DNA of 64,000 nucleotides from Bacteroidia bacterium (GTDB taxonomy: Bacteria > Bacteroidota > Bacteroidia > Flavobacteriales > Flavobacteriaceae): assembly GCA_030431695.1 (NCBI GenBank), contig JAUIIU010000002.1, forward strand, positions 1 to 64,000, in the 5' to 3' direction. The translations under genes were made by a program, and so were the position numbers. The first letter of the stretch is position 1. Every line of letters starts with the position of its first letter. This document shows positions 53,353-62,141 of the stretch, in pieces. Below the pieces are notes generated by a model. That model did not search any database, was not told the origin of the DNA, and saw only the letters and a list, made by a program, of their open reading frames with translations.

Positions 53353-54622
53353 CCCGCTTGAAAGGCCTGATGATCAGCCTCGCGGCTTTGTCGTAGTTGA
53401 TATAATTATAGGTCCAATTGAAAAATGTGACCACCCTGTTCCTGAATCCAACGAGGAAGAACAGGTGAACCACCATCCACAACACCCAGGCGAACAAGCC
53501 GGCGAATTTCAAGTTCTTGATATCGGCTACCGCCTTGTTTCGGCCTATGGTGGCCATAGTTCCCTTATCGGTATAACGGAACGGACGCATAGCCTTCCCA
53601 TTCGTCTCACGCATGAGATTGGAGGCTAATCTCCTTCCCTGCTGTATAGCCGGCTGAGCTACCTGCGGATGCCCTTTTGGGAAGGCATCGGTCTTCATGA
53701 GGGCGACATCTCCAAGGGCAAAAATCTTTGGATGCCCTTCCACCTGGTTGAATTCATTCACCTTGTACCGGTTTGCCTTCTCCAGCAATGCTGAACCGTT
53801 AATGCCATTTACGGGAGCTCCAGTAACTCCGGCTGCCCAGATAAAGGTAGCCGACTCAAAGGTTTTTCCATCGGCTGTTGTCACTGTCTTGCCGTCATAC
53901 GACTTCACCAGCGTATTCAGATGGACCACCACACCCATATTCTCGAGGAATTTCTTTGCCTTGGCCGAGGCGTGCTCGCTCATGGGTGAAAGCACCCTCT
54001 CGCCTCCTTCCACCAGGTGAACCTGCATATGGTGTGGTTCTATATGCGGATAGTCATTCTTTAGTATCCCTTTTCTGAATTCTGCCAGCGCGCCTGCCAG
54101 TTCCACCCCCGTGGGTCCCGCCCCTGCGATCACAAAATTGAGCAATGACTTTCGTTCATCCGGATCTTCAGTGATGTCTGCCTTCTCTATATTCTGAAGC
54201 ATCAGGCTGCGGATATTCAGCGCTTGCGGCACTGTTTTCATTGGCATACTGTTAGCTTCTATGGATTTGTTTCCGAAGTAATTAGTGTGCGTACCCGTAG
54301 CGATCACCAGGTAATCGTAGGTGAGTGAACCAATGGTTGTCTTTACTATTTGATTTTGGGGATCGATGGTCTCAACTTCGGCCAGCCTGAAATGAAAATC
54401 CTTGTGCTTTCGAAAGATCTTTCGCAGCGGATAAGCTATAGAATCCGGTTCGAGTCCGGCAGTTGACACCTGGTACAGCAGGGGTTGAAAAGTGTGGTAG
54501 TTTCGCTTGTCGAAAAGAACTACCTGGTACTTGGATTTCCTGAGCTTTCGGATGAAGGAAATTCCGGCAAAACCACCGCCTATCACAACGATACGCGGCT
54601 TGCTGGTGTTGGGAATATTCAT
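53339..54622 (-). CDS. ndh: Type II NADH dehydrogenase (NDH-2)
   Basis: 427 residues. FAD-binding Rossmann motif VVIGGGFAGISFIRKL at about 12-27, the NDH-2 quinone-region motif YHTFQPLLYQVSTAGLEPD, a second dinucleotide fold FVIAGAGPTGVELAGALAE near 165 and the late FALGDVAL. A C-terminal hydrophobic segment (LKFAGLFAWVLWMVVHLFFLVGF) would anchor it to the inner membrane. It transfers electrons from NADH to menaquinone without proton pumping. Confidence 0.92.
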   Translation of the reverse strand: MNIPNTSKPRIVVIGGGFAGISFIRKLRKSKYQVVLFDKRNYHTFQPLLYQVSTAGLEPDSIAYPLRKIFRKHKDFHFRLAEVETIDPQNQIVKTTIGSLTYDYLVIATGTHTNYFGNKSIEANSMPMKTVPQALNIRSLMLQNIEKADITEDPDERKSLLNFVIAGAGPTGVELAGALAEFRKGILKNDYPHIEPHHMQVHLVEGGERVLSPMSEHASAKAKKFLENMGVVVHLNTLVKSYDGKTVTTADGKTFESATFIWAAGVTGAPVNGINGSALLEKANRYKVNEFNQVEGHPKIFALGDVALMKTDAFPKGHPQVAQPAIQQGRRLASNLMRETNGKAMRPFRYTDKGTMATIGRNKAVADIKNLKFAGLFAWVLWMVVHLFFLVGFRNRVVTFFNWTYNYINYDKAARLIIRPFKRVTVS

Positions 54623-54746
54623 AGGAGGATGATATGAAACAAAATTACGACAACTCCCACTTTTACCCGAAAAAAACGGCTATTTTTATGAATTCTGTAA
54701 CAATACGTTCGACTTACTTACTAATCTCACAGCTAACAGGAAACCA

Positions 54747-55241
54747 TTGACCAAGGAACTGGAACATAGTTTTGTCGCCCAACTTGAGGAGAATCAGAAC
54801 ATTGTGCACAAGATCTGCCGGCTTTATACCAATGACAGTGAATCGCACAATGATCTTTTTCAGGAGATAACCATACAATTGTGGCGGGCTTACCCGAAGT
54901 TCAGGGGAGATTCCAAGTTCAGTACCTGGATGTACAGGGTGGCACTTAATACGGCCATTACGCTGTACCGAAAGAGTAAACGAATGGTTCAGACGCAGGA
55001 TTATGAAGGTGTTAGCTTTAAAATAACTGCCGAGGCATATGACGACACGGTTGAGGAACAACTGAAGCTCATGTACAAGGCGGTAAAGAATTTGAACGAT
55101 ATTGATAAAGCTCTTGTTTTTCTTTATCTGGAGGATAAATCGTACAGGGAGATCGCGGAAACTCTTGGTATAAGTGAAGTGAACGCCCGTGTGAAAATGA
55201 ACAGGATAAAGGAAAAATTGAGAAAAATCTTAAATCCGTAA
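54747..55241 (+). CDS. RNA polymerase sigma factor, ECF type
   Basis: 164 residues from TTG 54747. Region 2 shows DSESHNDLFQEITIQLWRAYPKFRGDSKFSTWMYRVALNTAI. Region 4 shows KALVFLYLEDKSYREIAETLGISEVNARVKMNRIKEKLRKIL. This is the standard two-domain ECF layout. The next gene, 5 bases downstream, encodes a small charged N-terminus attached to membrane helices and is a likely regulator of its activity. Target promoters unknown. Confidence 0.93.
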   Translation: MTKELEHSFVAQLEENQNIVHKICRLYTNDSESHNDLFQEITIQLWRAYPKFRGDSKFSTWMYRVALNTAITLYRKSKRMVQTQDYEGVSFKITAEAYDDTVEEQLKLMYKAVKNLNDIDKALVFLYLEDKSYREIAETLGISEVNARVKMNRIKEKLRKILNP

Positions 55242-55246
55242 GTGAT

Positions 55247-55894
55247 ATGGATGAATTGGAAGTATTAAAGAAAGAATGGCAAAGCCGGGAACATGAATTC
55301 CCGAAATTGTCCTCGAAGGAGATCTACCCTATGCTTTTGCGTAAGTCTTCTTCCCTGGTGAAATGGATTTTCTACATCAGTATTGCCGAACTGGTCCTAT
55401 GGACCTCCCTGGCTTTCGTGGCGCCCGAATCCACAAAGCAGATCAATGAAGCAATGGGCTTGAGAACCACTTTATTGGTAGTAAGTATTGTAGGCTATGT
55501 GATCACCTTTATTTTCATCTACCTGTTCTACAAGAACTATCGCTCCATCAAGGTGACGGATTCCATTAAAGACCTGATGTCCAGCATACTCCGCACCCGA
55601 AAGACAGTAAGATATTTTGTGTATTACAATATCGGGGCGGCCATACTGCTGCTCACCTTTACTAACATATTCTACTATTCCAAAAAAGAAACACTGTACG
55701 CGACCTTCTCCAAGTTCAGTGAGGACTACGCGGCCATACCCCCGGAAAGTTTTACAACGGTGTTCTTTACCGCGCAAATATTGGCAGGCGTGCTGCTAAT
55801 ACTGCTTCTGGTGGTATTCTACAGGTTGGTATACGGGATATTATTGCGTAGACTAAAGCGTAACTACAAGGAACTAAAAAAGATCGAAGTCTAG
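55247..55894 (+). CDS. Membrane protein, putative anti-sigma partner
   Basis: 215 residues. A 35-residue soluble N-terminus (MDELEVLKKEWQSREHEFPKLS) precedes four transmembrane helices (about 38-58, 73-95, 122-143, 174-196) and a basic tail RRLKRNYKELKKIEV. No zinc-binding anti-sigma motif is seen. The operon position right after an ECF sigma gene makes membrane-linked control of the sigma factor the best guess. The 3' end overlaps the convergent acyltransferase gene by 4 bases. Confidence 0.75.
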   Translation: MDELEVLKKEWQSREHEFPKLSSKEIYPMLLRKSSSLVKWIFYISIAELVLWTSLAFVAPESTKQINEAMGLRTTLLVVSIVGYVITFIFIYLFYKNYRSIKVTDSIKDLMSSILRTRKTVRYFVYYNIGAAILLLTFTNIFYYSKKETLYATFSKFSEDYAAIPPESFTTVFFTAQILAGVLLILLLVVFYRLVYGILLRRLKRNYKELKKIEV

Positions 55895-56748
55895 GTTTTT
55901 TGGGGACCCGACTTCTTTTCTTTCTTTTTGTCCTTCTTCTTGTTTTCCTTTCGCCACTGGCGTTCCTTGTTCTCTTCCTCTCTGCGGAGTAGTTCGTCCT
56001 CAGGGATCACTTTGAGAAATGACGGGTGTTGTTCGATGGCGTATTCCAGTTTTTCCACAATATCACTAACGCTATCATTCTCGTAATCGATTTCCAGTGG
56101 TTTTTTGATCTCCATGGACTGAAGGATCCCCTTCTTCTTGGTCCGAATACCTTTTTTATCAAATGACCGCCTGAAGCCGTCAATTACGATGGGTACGACA
56201 AGTGGTTTGTTTTCCTTTATGATAAAGGCGGTCCCGCGTCGGATAGGTTTCCATGGCGTGGTGGTTCCCTGCGGAAAAGTGATCACCCATCCGTCGTCCA
56301 GTGCCCTGGAAATATTGCTCACATCGCTCATCTTTACCTGTCGGTTCACATCTTTTCCCTGCGATCTCCACGTTCGATCGATGCTCACAGACCCCGCATA
56401 GGCCAGAATCTTCGGGAGTAACCCGCTCTGCATGGTTTCACGAGCTGCGACGAAATAGATATTGAGTTTGGGATTCCAGAGATAACCTATGTTCTTGATA
56501 CTATCCACACGCCCGCTCAAACTGGCATTGAAGACATGGAACATAGCTACAACATCGGCAAAATAGGTCTGGTGGTTTGAAACAAAAAGTACGTTGGTTT
56601 CAGGCAGATCCTTGATGATCTCACTACCCTCGATTTGTAACTGGTTGAAACCCTTGAATCTCCTGTGGGTTAGAGCACCCATGATACGGATGAGCCATTT
56701 TTTCAGATATAAAATATGTCCGAATGGATTCTTTTTGAAAAGCCCCAT
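55891..56748 (-). CDS. 1-acyl-sn-glycerol-3-phosphate acyltransferase (PlsC-like)
   Basis: 285 residues. The acyltransferase catalytic motif reads SNHQTYFADVV, with five residues between His and Asp instead of four. The second conserved motif is FPQGTTTPWKP in place of FPEGTR. An amphipathic N-terminus (LKKWLIRIMGALTHRRF) would sit on the membrane. The last 40 residues are highly charged Lys/Glu repeats. It likely acylates lysophosphatidic acid or another lysolipid. Confidence 0.85.
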   Translation of the reverse strand: MGLFKKNPFGHILYLKKWLIRIMGALTHRRFKGFNQLQIEGSEIIKDLPETNVLFVSNHQTYFADVVAMFHVFNASLSGRVDSIKNIGYLWNPKLNIYFVAARETMQSGLLPKILAYAGSVSIDRTWRSQGKDVNRQVKMSDVSNISRALDDGWVITFPQGTTTPWKPIRRGTAFIIKENKPLVVPIVIDGFRRSFDKKGIRTKKKGILQSMEIKKPLEIDYENDSVSDIVEKLEYAIEQHPSFLKVIPEDELLRREEENKERQWRKENKKKDKKKEKKSGPQKT

Positions 56749-56813
56749 ATTAGCGTTCTTTTGTACTACGGATCAAAGAGAGTCGAGCCGTGCAAATATA
56801 TGAAAAACCCTAT

Positions 56814-57455
56814 TCAGAGTGCATCCGAAAGCAATTTCCTGGCCTCATTGAGCATCATGGCCGTTGCTCCCCACACCACATGGCCCTGCAAATTAAAGGC
56901 AGGAACTTCGATCTGACTTGCATAGGAGGTAGACAAGGTTTCTGTTGTACGAACCTCATCCTTAAGGAATTCGGCCAGGGGAACTTCAATGATCGCTTCC
57001 ACCTCACTTTCCTCGGGAACGAATTCAGGATAACCGGTTGTAAGTCCGATAAAGGGTTTGACAAAAAAATTACTCGGCGGAATATATACCTCTGTAAGAT
57101 CCCGAATGATCTCCACCGAAGATACCGGCACACCTACCTCTTCTTCGGTCTCCCTCAGTGCCGTATGTTCATAACTGGGATCGTGGTCTTCGTATCGCCC
57201 TCCGGGAAACCCAACCTGGGCCGAATGTACACCCTTGTATGTCTTCCGAAGTATCAAAACAAAGTGGGTATCGTTTTCTTCCGAAGGATAAAATAACATC
57301 AGTACCCCGGCCTTTTTCGCAGTTTTCGACTTATGCGCCATGCGTTTCAATTCAAGTAAACGTTCCAAAGGTGCCATTTCCATGTGGGATCGCTCACCCG
57401 GAAGCGGCATTTTTTTTATTTTTACGATCGCAGACCTGAATGATGAAAATTCCAT
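56814..57455 (-). CDS. Nudix CoA pyrophosphatase
   Basis: 213 residues. HSAQVGFPGGRYED followed by TALRETEEEVGVP gives the Nudix box (REUxEExGU) preceded by the UPF0035-type signature that marks CoA pyrophosphatases, which cleave CoA to 3',5'-ADP and phosphopantetheine. The start at 57455 fits the usual family N-terminus (KIKKMPLPGERSHMEMAPLERL). It places the start 16 bases inside the divergent cyclophilin gene. Downstream ATGs at 57410 and beyond would shorten the family N-terminus. Confidence 0.88.
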   Translation of the reverse strand: MEFSSFRSAIVKIKKMPLPGERSHMEMAPLERLLELKRMAHKSKTAKKAGVLMLFYPSEENDTHFVLILRKTYKGVHSAQVGFPGGRYEDHDPSYEHTALRETEEEVGVPVSSVEIIRDLTEVYIPPSNFFVKPFIGLTTGYPEFVPEESEVEAIIEVPLAEFLKDEVRTTETLSTSYASQIEVPAFNLQGHVVWGATAMMLNEARKLLSDAL

Positions 57456-58198
57456 TTATGAGATATCCCTGGATTTTATATCTATCACTTTTTTTCCTGT
57501 TGAATGGAGCCTGTGAAGATAGCAAAAAGACGGTTGTTGAAAAAACGAACACAGCGGTAGAATCGATAAAAATTCCCGATACAACTATCGTTGAACCCGA
57601 GATTGACAAGCAGGAAACAGATGGGGTCACAAATCCCGACTTCGAGAAAATCACTAACGAAAATGTAGTGGAATTCCTTACGGCCTATGGAAAGGAAAAC
57701 CCGGAAACCAGGGTGAGGATCACCACTACCCATGGTAATATCGACATTGAATTGTACAAGGACACCCCCCTGCACAGGGCGAATTTTATCTACCTTGTTA
57801 AGCAGAAGTACTTCTACGGAACCTTCTTCCACAGGGTTGTTCCCAATTTTATCATCCAGGCGGGTAACAGCGACAACCGCACTACCACGAAAAAAAGGGC
57901 GCAAATCGGGAAGGATTATCTGCTGCCGGCAGAATTGGAAAACGGTCGTATTCATCAGTTCGGGACGGTTTCAGGGGCTAAGGAATACAGGGAGAATCCC
58001 GATAAGCGTACCGCGCCTTTCGAATTCTTCATTTTCCTGGGTCCGAAATCGGCAACCGGGCACCTCAACGGTAATTACACCATCTTCGGGCGTGTGACCA
58101 GTGGAATGGATGTAGTGAAAAAGATCGCTGATTTGCCTGCGGATGACGGCGACTGGCCCCTGGAGAACATCTATATCGACGCAGAGATCATTGATTGA
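57440..58198 (+). CDS. Cyclophilin-type peptidyl-prolyl isomerase lipoprotein
   Basis: 252 residues from ATG 57440; ATG 57458 (MRYPWILYLSLFFLLNGAC) is equally good as a lipoprotein start. Lipobox LNGAC, a Ser/Thr/Lys linker, then a cyclophilin domain from about residue 90 with ITTTHGNIDIELY, the active-site FFHRVVPNFIIQAG (catalytic Arg, plus Phe and Gln) and NGNYTIFGRV. It assists folding of exported proteins in the periplasm. Its 5' end overlaps the divergent Nudix gene. Confidence 0.92.
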   Translation: MMKIPFMRYPWILYLSLFFLLNGACEDSKKTVVEKTNTAVESIKIPDTTIVEPEIDKQETDGVTNPDFEKITNENVVEFLTAYGKENPETRVRITTTHGNIDIELYKDTPLHRANFIYLVKQKYFYGTFFHRVVPNFIIQAGNSDNRTTTKKRAQIGKDYLLPAELENGRIHQFGTVSGAKEYRENPDKRTAPFEFFIFLGPKSATGHLNGNYTIFGRVTSGMDVVKKIADLPADDGDWPLENIYIDAEIID

Positions 58199-58808
58199 GT
58201 TCTTCCCTGGAGTAAATATTGGGTAAGGACCATTTAAACCATACTGCCAGCAATCGGATCGTCATCACCACAACCCCCGAGGCAATAGCTACAAGGTCGA
58301 TCGGCAAACCAGCCATCCGGAGAAGGTAGTACATAGAACCACCCACAATACAAGCTGTGGCATAGATCTCCTTTCTGAAAATTACAGGGATCTCATTGCA
58401 CAACAGGTCGCGTATCACACCACCAAAACTCGCGGTAATCGTTCCCAGGGCAACGCATACCAGGAACGGGAATTCCGCTTCAAAACCTTTTTGGACGCCC
58501 ACAACGGTATATAGCGCAATCCCAATGGTATCAAATAAAAACAGGGACCGCCGCAGATAGCCTAATTTTTTTCTGAAGATAAGGGCAAAGACGGCTGCAC
58601 CGGCAATCACGTAAACAAAGGTGAGATCACGCATCCAGGTAATCGGGGCCTGAATAAGAATATCGCGTAGTGTACCGCCGCCAGCAGCGGTGACGAAGGC
58701 AATGATAAAGATCCCGAAAAGATCCATCCGTTTCTTGAAAGCCGTAAGTACGCCGGAAATGGCAAAAGCTATCGTTCCCAAAAGATCCAGTACGAGAGAG
58801 AGTTCCAT
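58188..58808 (-). CDS. TRIC (trimeric intracellular cation channel) family protein
   Basis: 206 residues with six or seven helices in two inverted repeats. Each repeat carries the kinked-glycine motif: VTAAGGGTLRDILI near 40 and ITASFGGVIRDLLCNEIP near 125. This is the UPF0126/YicG architecture, prokaryotic homologues of TRIC channels that conduct K+ or Na+. It overlaps the cyclophilin gene tail by 11 bases and the RDD gene by 1 base. Confidence 0.9.
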   Translation of the reverse strand: MELSLVLDLLGTIAFAISGVLTAFKKRMDLFGIFIIAFVTAAGGGTLRDILIQAPITWMRDLTFVYVIAGAAVFALIFRKKLGYLRRSLFLFDTIGIALYTVVGVQKGFEAEFPFLVCVALGTITASFGGVIRDLLCNEIPVIFRKEIYATACIVGGSMYYLLRMAGLPIDLVAIASGVVVMTIRLLAVWFKWSLPNIYSREELNQ

Positions 58809-59521
58809 TACTGCTGGGTGTAATAATTGTAATCCTGGATCACCTTGTTCACAAACGCCATGGGCGTACCTTCATATTTGATCTCCATCACATCCGAGAC
58901 CTTAGCGGCCAGTGTAAGGATGATGTTATGGTTGCCATTGTACTTGGCTTCATCAAAAACCGATTTGATCGTCTGCATCTCGGTGTCGGAGAAAACCGTT
59001 ACCTGGGGGTACAACGGCTGGTAGTCCTCCGGTATGTCCACAAGAATAGTTTGTGAAAGGAACATGGATGGTTTTTCACTAATTACCGTGGTCTGGGCTG
59101 CAATATCACCCAGGCGTTGTCCCTTACCGTTAAAAAGAATCACCACAAGCGCCACAGCCCCGCTCGCGAGACTGATGTCGATAAGTCGTAGCAGCCACCT
59201 CAATAGGTAATTGGAGAATGCAGGCTTGGATCCGTCTATCTTCACCACGCGGATCTTCATTAGTCGCTTTCCCGGACTCTGACCGTTCCAGAACGCTTCG
59301 AACAATAGATGGTACAACATCACCGGGAGACCGATCGTCATGATCACAATGAATATGTAATCATCACTCAGGTCCATCCATGAGAACAGTATGATCATCA
59401 GGAACAAATAGATGCCCAACAGAATGCTGTCCACCAGGTAAGCAAGAATGCGATCACCCACACCGGCCACGTTCTGAACAATGTTCACATTTTGGGCTGT
59501 TTCTATTTGAAAATTATCCAT
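58808..59521 (-). CDS. RDD family membrane protein
   Basis: 237 residues. The RDD domain has AGVGDRILAYLVDSILLGIYL (Arg/Asp pair) with three further helices and FWNGQSPGKRLMKIRVVKIDG (the conserved GqTpGKr loop). A soluble C-terminal tail of about 70 residues follows. It is divergent from the SpoIIM gene with a 37-base gap, and is conserved beside SpoIIM-type genes in Bacteroidota. The role of the family in ion or solute handling is not well defined. Confidence 0.85.
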   Translation of the reverse strand: MDNFQIETAQNVNIVQNVAGVGDRILAYLVDSILLGIYLFLMIILFSWMDLSDDYIFIVIMTIGLPVMLYHLLFEAFWNGQSPGKRLMKIRVVKIDGSKPAFSNYLLRWLLRLIDISLASGAVALVVILFNGKGQRLGDIAAQTTVISEKPSMFLSQTILVDIPEDYQPLYPQVTVFSDTEMQTIKSVFDEAKYNGNHNIILTLAAKVSDVMEIKYEGTPMAFVNKVIQDYNYYTQQ

Positions 59522-59558
59522 TAAAACTGTTTCTTTGAAAATAAACTACGAAGGTACG

Positions 59559-60530
59559 ATGCGTGAAGCGGCATTTGCAAAGCAAAATAAAGATAAATGG
59601 CTAAAATTTGAAAATGTTCTTCGGAATAACGTGCGAATATCCCCGGACGAATTAAGCGCCCTTTATGTTGAGATCACAGATCACCTCAGTTATGCTCAGA
59701 CCTTTTACCCGAACAGCAATACTCTCAAATACCTGAACGGGCTATCAGTACTGGCCCATCAGAAGATATACAAGACGAAACGAGAGAACAGGTCCAGGTT
59801 CATCACTTTCTACACCAGGGAATTTCCGTTGTTCTTTTCCCAATATCAAAGACAACTGCTGATATCCTTCCTCACCTTTGCGATCTTTGCCCTGGTAGGA
59901 GCCTATTCTTCTGCAACGGATGGTGATTTTGTACGACTTATCCTTGGAGATGCCTATGTGAACATGACTTTGGAGAATATAGACAAGGGGGATCCCATGG
60001 CCGTGTATAAGAAGATGGGTGAGATGAACATGTTTCTCGGGATCACCATAAACAATATTCGGGTTGCGCTGCTGGCCTTTGGATTTGGTATCTTCTTTTC
60101 GCTAGGTACCTTGTATATCATGATGCGAAACGCCATCATGTTAGGGTCCTTTCAGTATTTTTTCTACGACCAGGGAATGCTTTGGGAAAGTGCTCGTACG
60201 ATCTGGATCCATGGAACCATCGAGATATCGGTGATCATTGTAGCCGGTGCCGCCGGACTGGTTTTTGGTAACGGAATCCTGTTTCCCGGGACCTATAGCA
60301 GGTTGCAGTCCTTTGTGCGAGGCGCAAAGGCCGGGTTGAAGATCGTGATCAGTACGGTTCCATTTTTCATCATTGCCGGATTCCTGGAAGGATTTGTGAC
60401 AAGGCACACGGAAATGCCCGATTGGCTTGCTATACTTATAATTTCAGGTTCGCTCGGCCTCATAATCTATTACTACGTTATTTACCCCATAAAACTCAAA
60501 CGAAGACATGAACGAGTTCATTCAGTTTAA
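59559..60530 (+). CDS. SpoIIM-like stage II sporulation M family membrane protein
   Basis: 323 residues from ATG 59559 (MREAAFAKQNKDKWLKFENVL), chosen over a TTG at 59535. A soluble N-terminus of about 100 residues precedes roughly six helices; FGFGIFFSLGTLYIMMRNAIMLGSF and WIHGTIEISVIIVAGAAGLVFG are typical. The family is named for sporulation but occurs widely in non-sporulating bacteria next to RDD and MoxR genes, as here. It overlaps the next gene by 23 bases. Confidence 0.88.
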   Translation: MREAAFAKQNKDKWLKFENVLRNNVRISPDELSALYVEITDHLSYAQTFYPNSNTLKYLNGLSVLAHQKIYKTKRENRSRFITFYTREFPLFFSQYQRQLLISFLTFAIFALVGAYSSATDGDFVRLILGDAYVNMTLENIDKGDPMAVYKKMGEMNMFLGITINNIRVALLAFGFGIFFSLGTLYIMMRNAIMLGSFQYFFYDQGMLWESARTIWIHGTIEISVIIVAGAAGLVFGNGILFPGTYSRLQSFVRGAKAGLKIVISTVPFFIIAGFLEGFVTRHTEMPDWLAILIISGSLGLIIYYYVIYPIKLKRRHERVHSV

Positions 60531-61380
60531 AAAAAGCAGGGAACTTGGAAAGATCATTACCGACATTTTCAAATTCCTACGTTATAACTATAAGGTTCTC
60601 TTCGGACTGATACTCAGGATCGCGGGACCCGCACTTATCCTTATGGTCGTTGCTTACGTCTATTACATGGAATCGTCCATGAGCATCTTCGACCCCTATA
60701 ACACTCCAGGCGATTTTGGTGATGGGTTTGCATCATTGTTCCTTTCGCTCTTCGTGCTGTTGCTGGCAGCGGCACTTTACTTTGCACTCTTGTACGGGAC
60801 CGTCTTATCGGCGATCAGATCCTATGTTAACAACAATGGCACCATAGACAGGAAAGAGGTTTCACAGGGGGTGCGGGAGCATTTCTGGGGACTACTCGGT
60901 ATGAGTATCCTGAACGGTCTCATAGTTGGTGTGGGGCTTGTATTCTGCATTGCACCGGGTATATATCTGGGTGTTGTAGTGATCACAACTTACATGATCA
61001 TGGTTTTTGAAAAAAGAAGTGTTACGGATTCCATCAGTTACAGCTTTGAGTTGATCAAAGGTTATTGGTGGACGACCTTCGCCACACTGATCGTGATCTA
61101 CATAATTTACTATATCGTGTCCATGATCTTCCAGGTTCCACAGTATATTTACTTTTTTACCAAGGAATTTACCACAAACCGAACCTATACCGGGGGAGAT
61201 CTTTCGGATGCATTCGACTGGGTTGATATTACATTGAGTTCCATAGGTCTTGTAGCACAGTACCTATTGCAGACCTTCATGGTAATCGCATCGGCATTTA
61301 TTTATTTCGATCTGAACGAAAGGAAGAATTTTACGGGAACCATAGAAACCATAGATTCGCTGGGCAAGCGAGAAGAGTAA
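60508..61380 (+). CDS. Polytopic membrane protein of the RDD/MoxR cluster
   Basis: 290 residues with about six helices. The segment GVGLVFCIAPGIYLGVVVITTYMIMVFEKRSVTDSISYSFELIKGYWW resembles the glycerophosphodiesterase-membrane/DUF975 type, where the helix-P-G-I motif and a later W-W are conserved. No catalytic motif is seen. It shares 23 bases with the SpoIIM gene and one with the next, so the operon is tightly coupled. Confidence 0.8.
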   Translation: MNEFIQFKKSRELGKIITDIFKFLRYNYKVLFGLILRIAGPALILMVVAYVYYMESSMSIFDPYNTPGDFGDGFASLFLSLFVLLLAAALYFALLYGTVLSAIRSYVNNNGTIDRKEVSQGVREHFWGLLGMSILNGLIVGVGLVFCIAPGIYLGVVVITTYMIMVFEKRSVTDSISYSFELIKGYWWTTFATLIVIYIIYYIVSMIFQVPQYIYFFTKEFTTNRTYTGGDLSDAFDWVDITLSSIGLVAQYLLQTFMVIASAFIYFDLNERKNFTGTIETIDSLGKREE

Positions 61381-62141
61381 TGATGCGGATTCTGCTGTTC
61401 ATTTTTATATTTATTTCTTTTTCTTCGGAATTGTTTTCCCAGGATACACTACAGGGTACACCTCCGCTCGTAGTGGAATACGACAGGAATCCGGACCTAA
61501 GCCCTTTGGATCTCGATGAATCCATCATCGAAGATCTGAAGTCGGATGAAGATTTCGACTACACCGAATTGGAAGAGTCTGTTAGTCTTTTCGAAAAGTT
61601 CATGCGTTGGCTTGGAGACCTCTGGGACAGTTTCTGGAGATGGCTGCTGGGCGATTATGAGGCGCATGGTTTACTCGCATTCCTCATCCGAATACTTCCT
61701 TATATCATAATAGCGGGGATCGTGATCTTCGTTATCTGGTTATTCTACAGGTTGAATCCCGGCGCAAGGTTGCTGAAATCCAAAGAGAAACCAGAGGTTT
61801 TCTTTACGGAGGAGGAAGAGATCATAAAATCGAGGAACATCAGTGAGCTGATCCAAAAAGCCCTGGAGGAGAAAAATTACAGGCTCGCCATACGATATTA
61901 TTACTTGTTGGTTCTGAAGAAGCTCAGTTCGGCGGAGATCATCCACTACGAATTCGATAAGACCAACCGTGAGTACGTTTCTGAGATCGCCTCGACAGAT
62001 ATCAGTAACCGCTTCAGTAATGTGACAAATATTTACGACTATATCTGGTACGGGAACTTCGACCTGTCCGAATCCGATTTCGGGATCGCTCAGAAATCAT
62101 TTAAATCTCTTGTGAACCAAATACCCGGAGGCGATGAGTAG
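61380..62141 (+). CDS. DUF4129 domain protein
   Basis: 253 residues (a second ATG follows at once). Signal peptide ending SSELFSQ, an acidic periplasmic region, a transmembrane helix near 103-122 (ILPYIIIAGIVIFVIWLFYRL) and a cytoplasmic C-terminal DUF4129 domain (ISELIQKALEEKNYRLAIRYYYLLVLKKL). In other bacteria DUF4129 is found with transglutaminase or MoxR/DUF58 genes, consistent with this cluster. Function unknown. Confidence 0.85.
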   Translation: MMRILLFIFIFISFSSELFSQDTLQGTPPLVVEYDRNPDLSPLDLDESIIEDLKSDEDFDYTELEESVSLFEKFMRWLGDLWDSFWRWLLGDYEAHGLLAFLIRILPYIIIAGIVIFVIWLFYRLNPGARLLKSKEKPEVFFTEEEEIIKSRNISELIQKALEEKNYRLAIRYYYLLVLKKLSSAEIIHYEFDKTNREYVSEIASTDISNRFSNVTNIYDYIWYGNFDLSESDFGIAQKSFKSLVNQIPGGDE

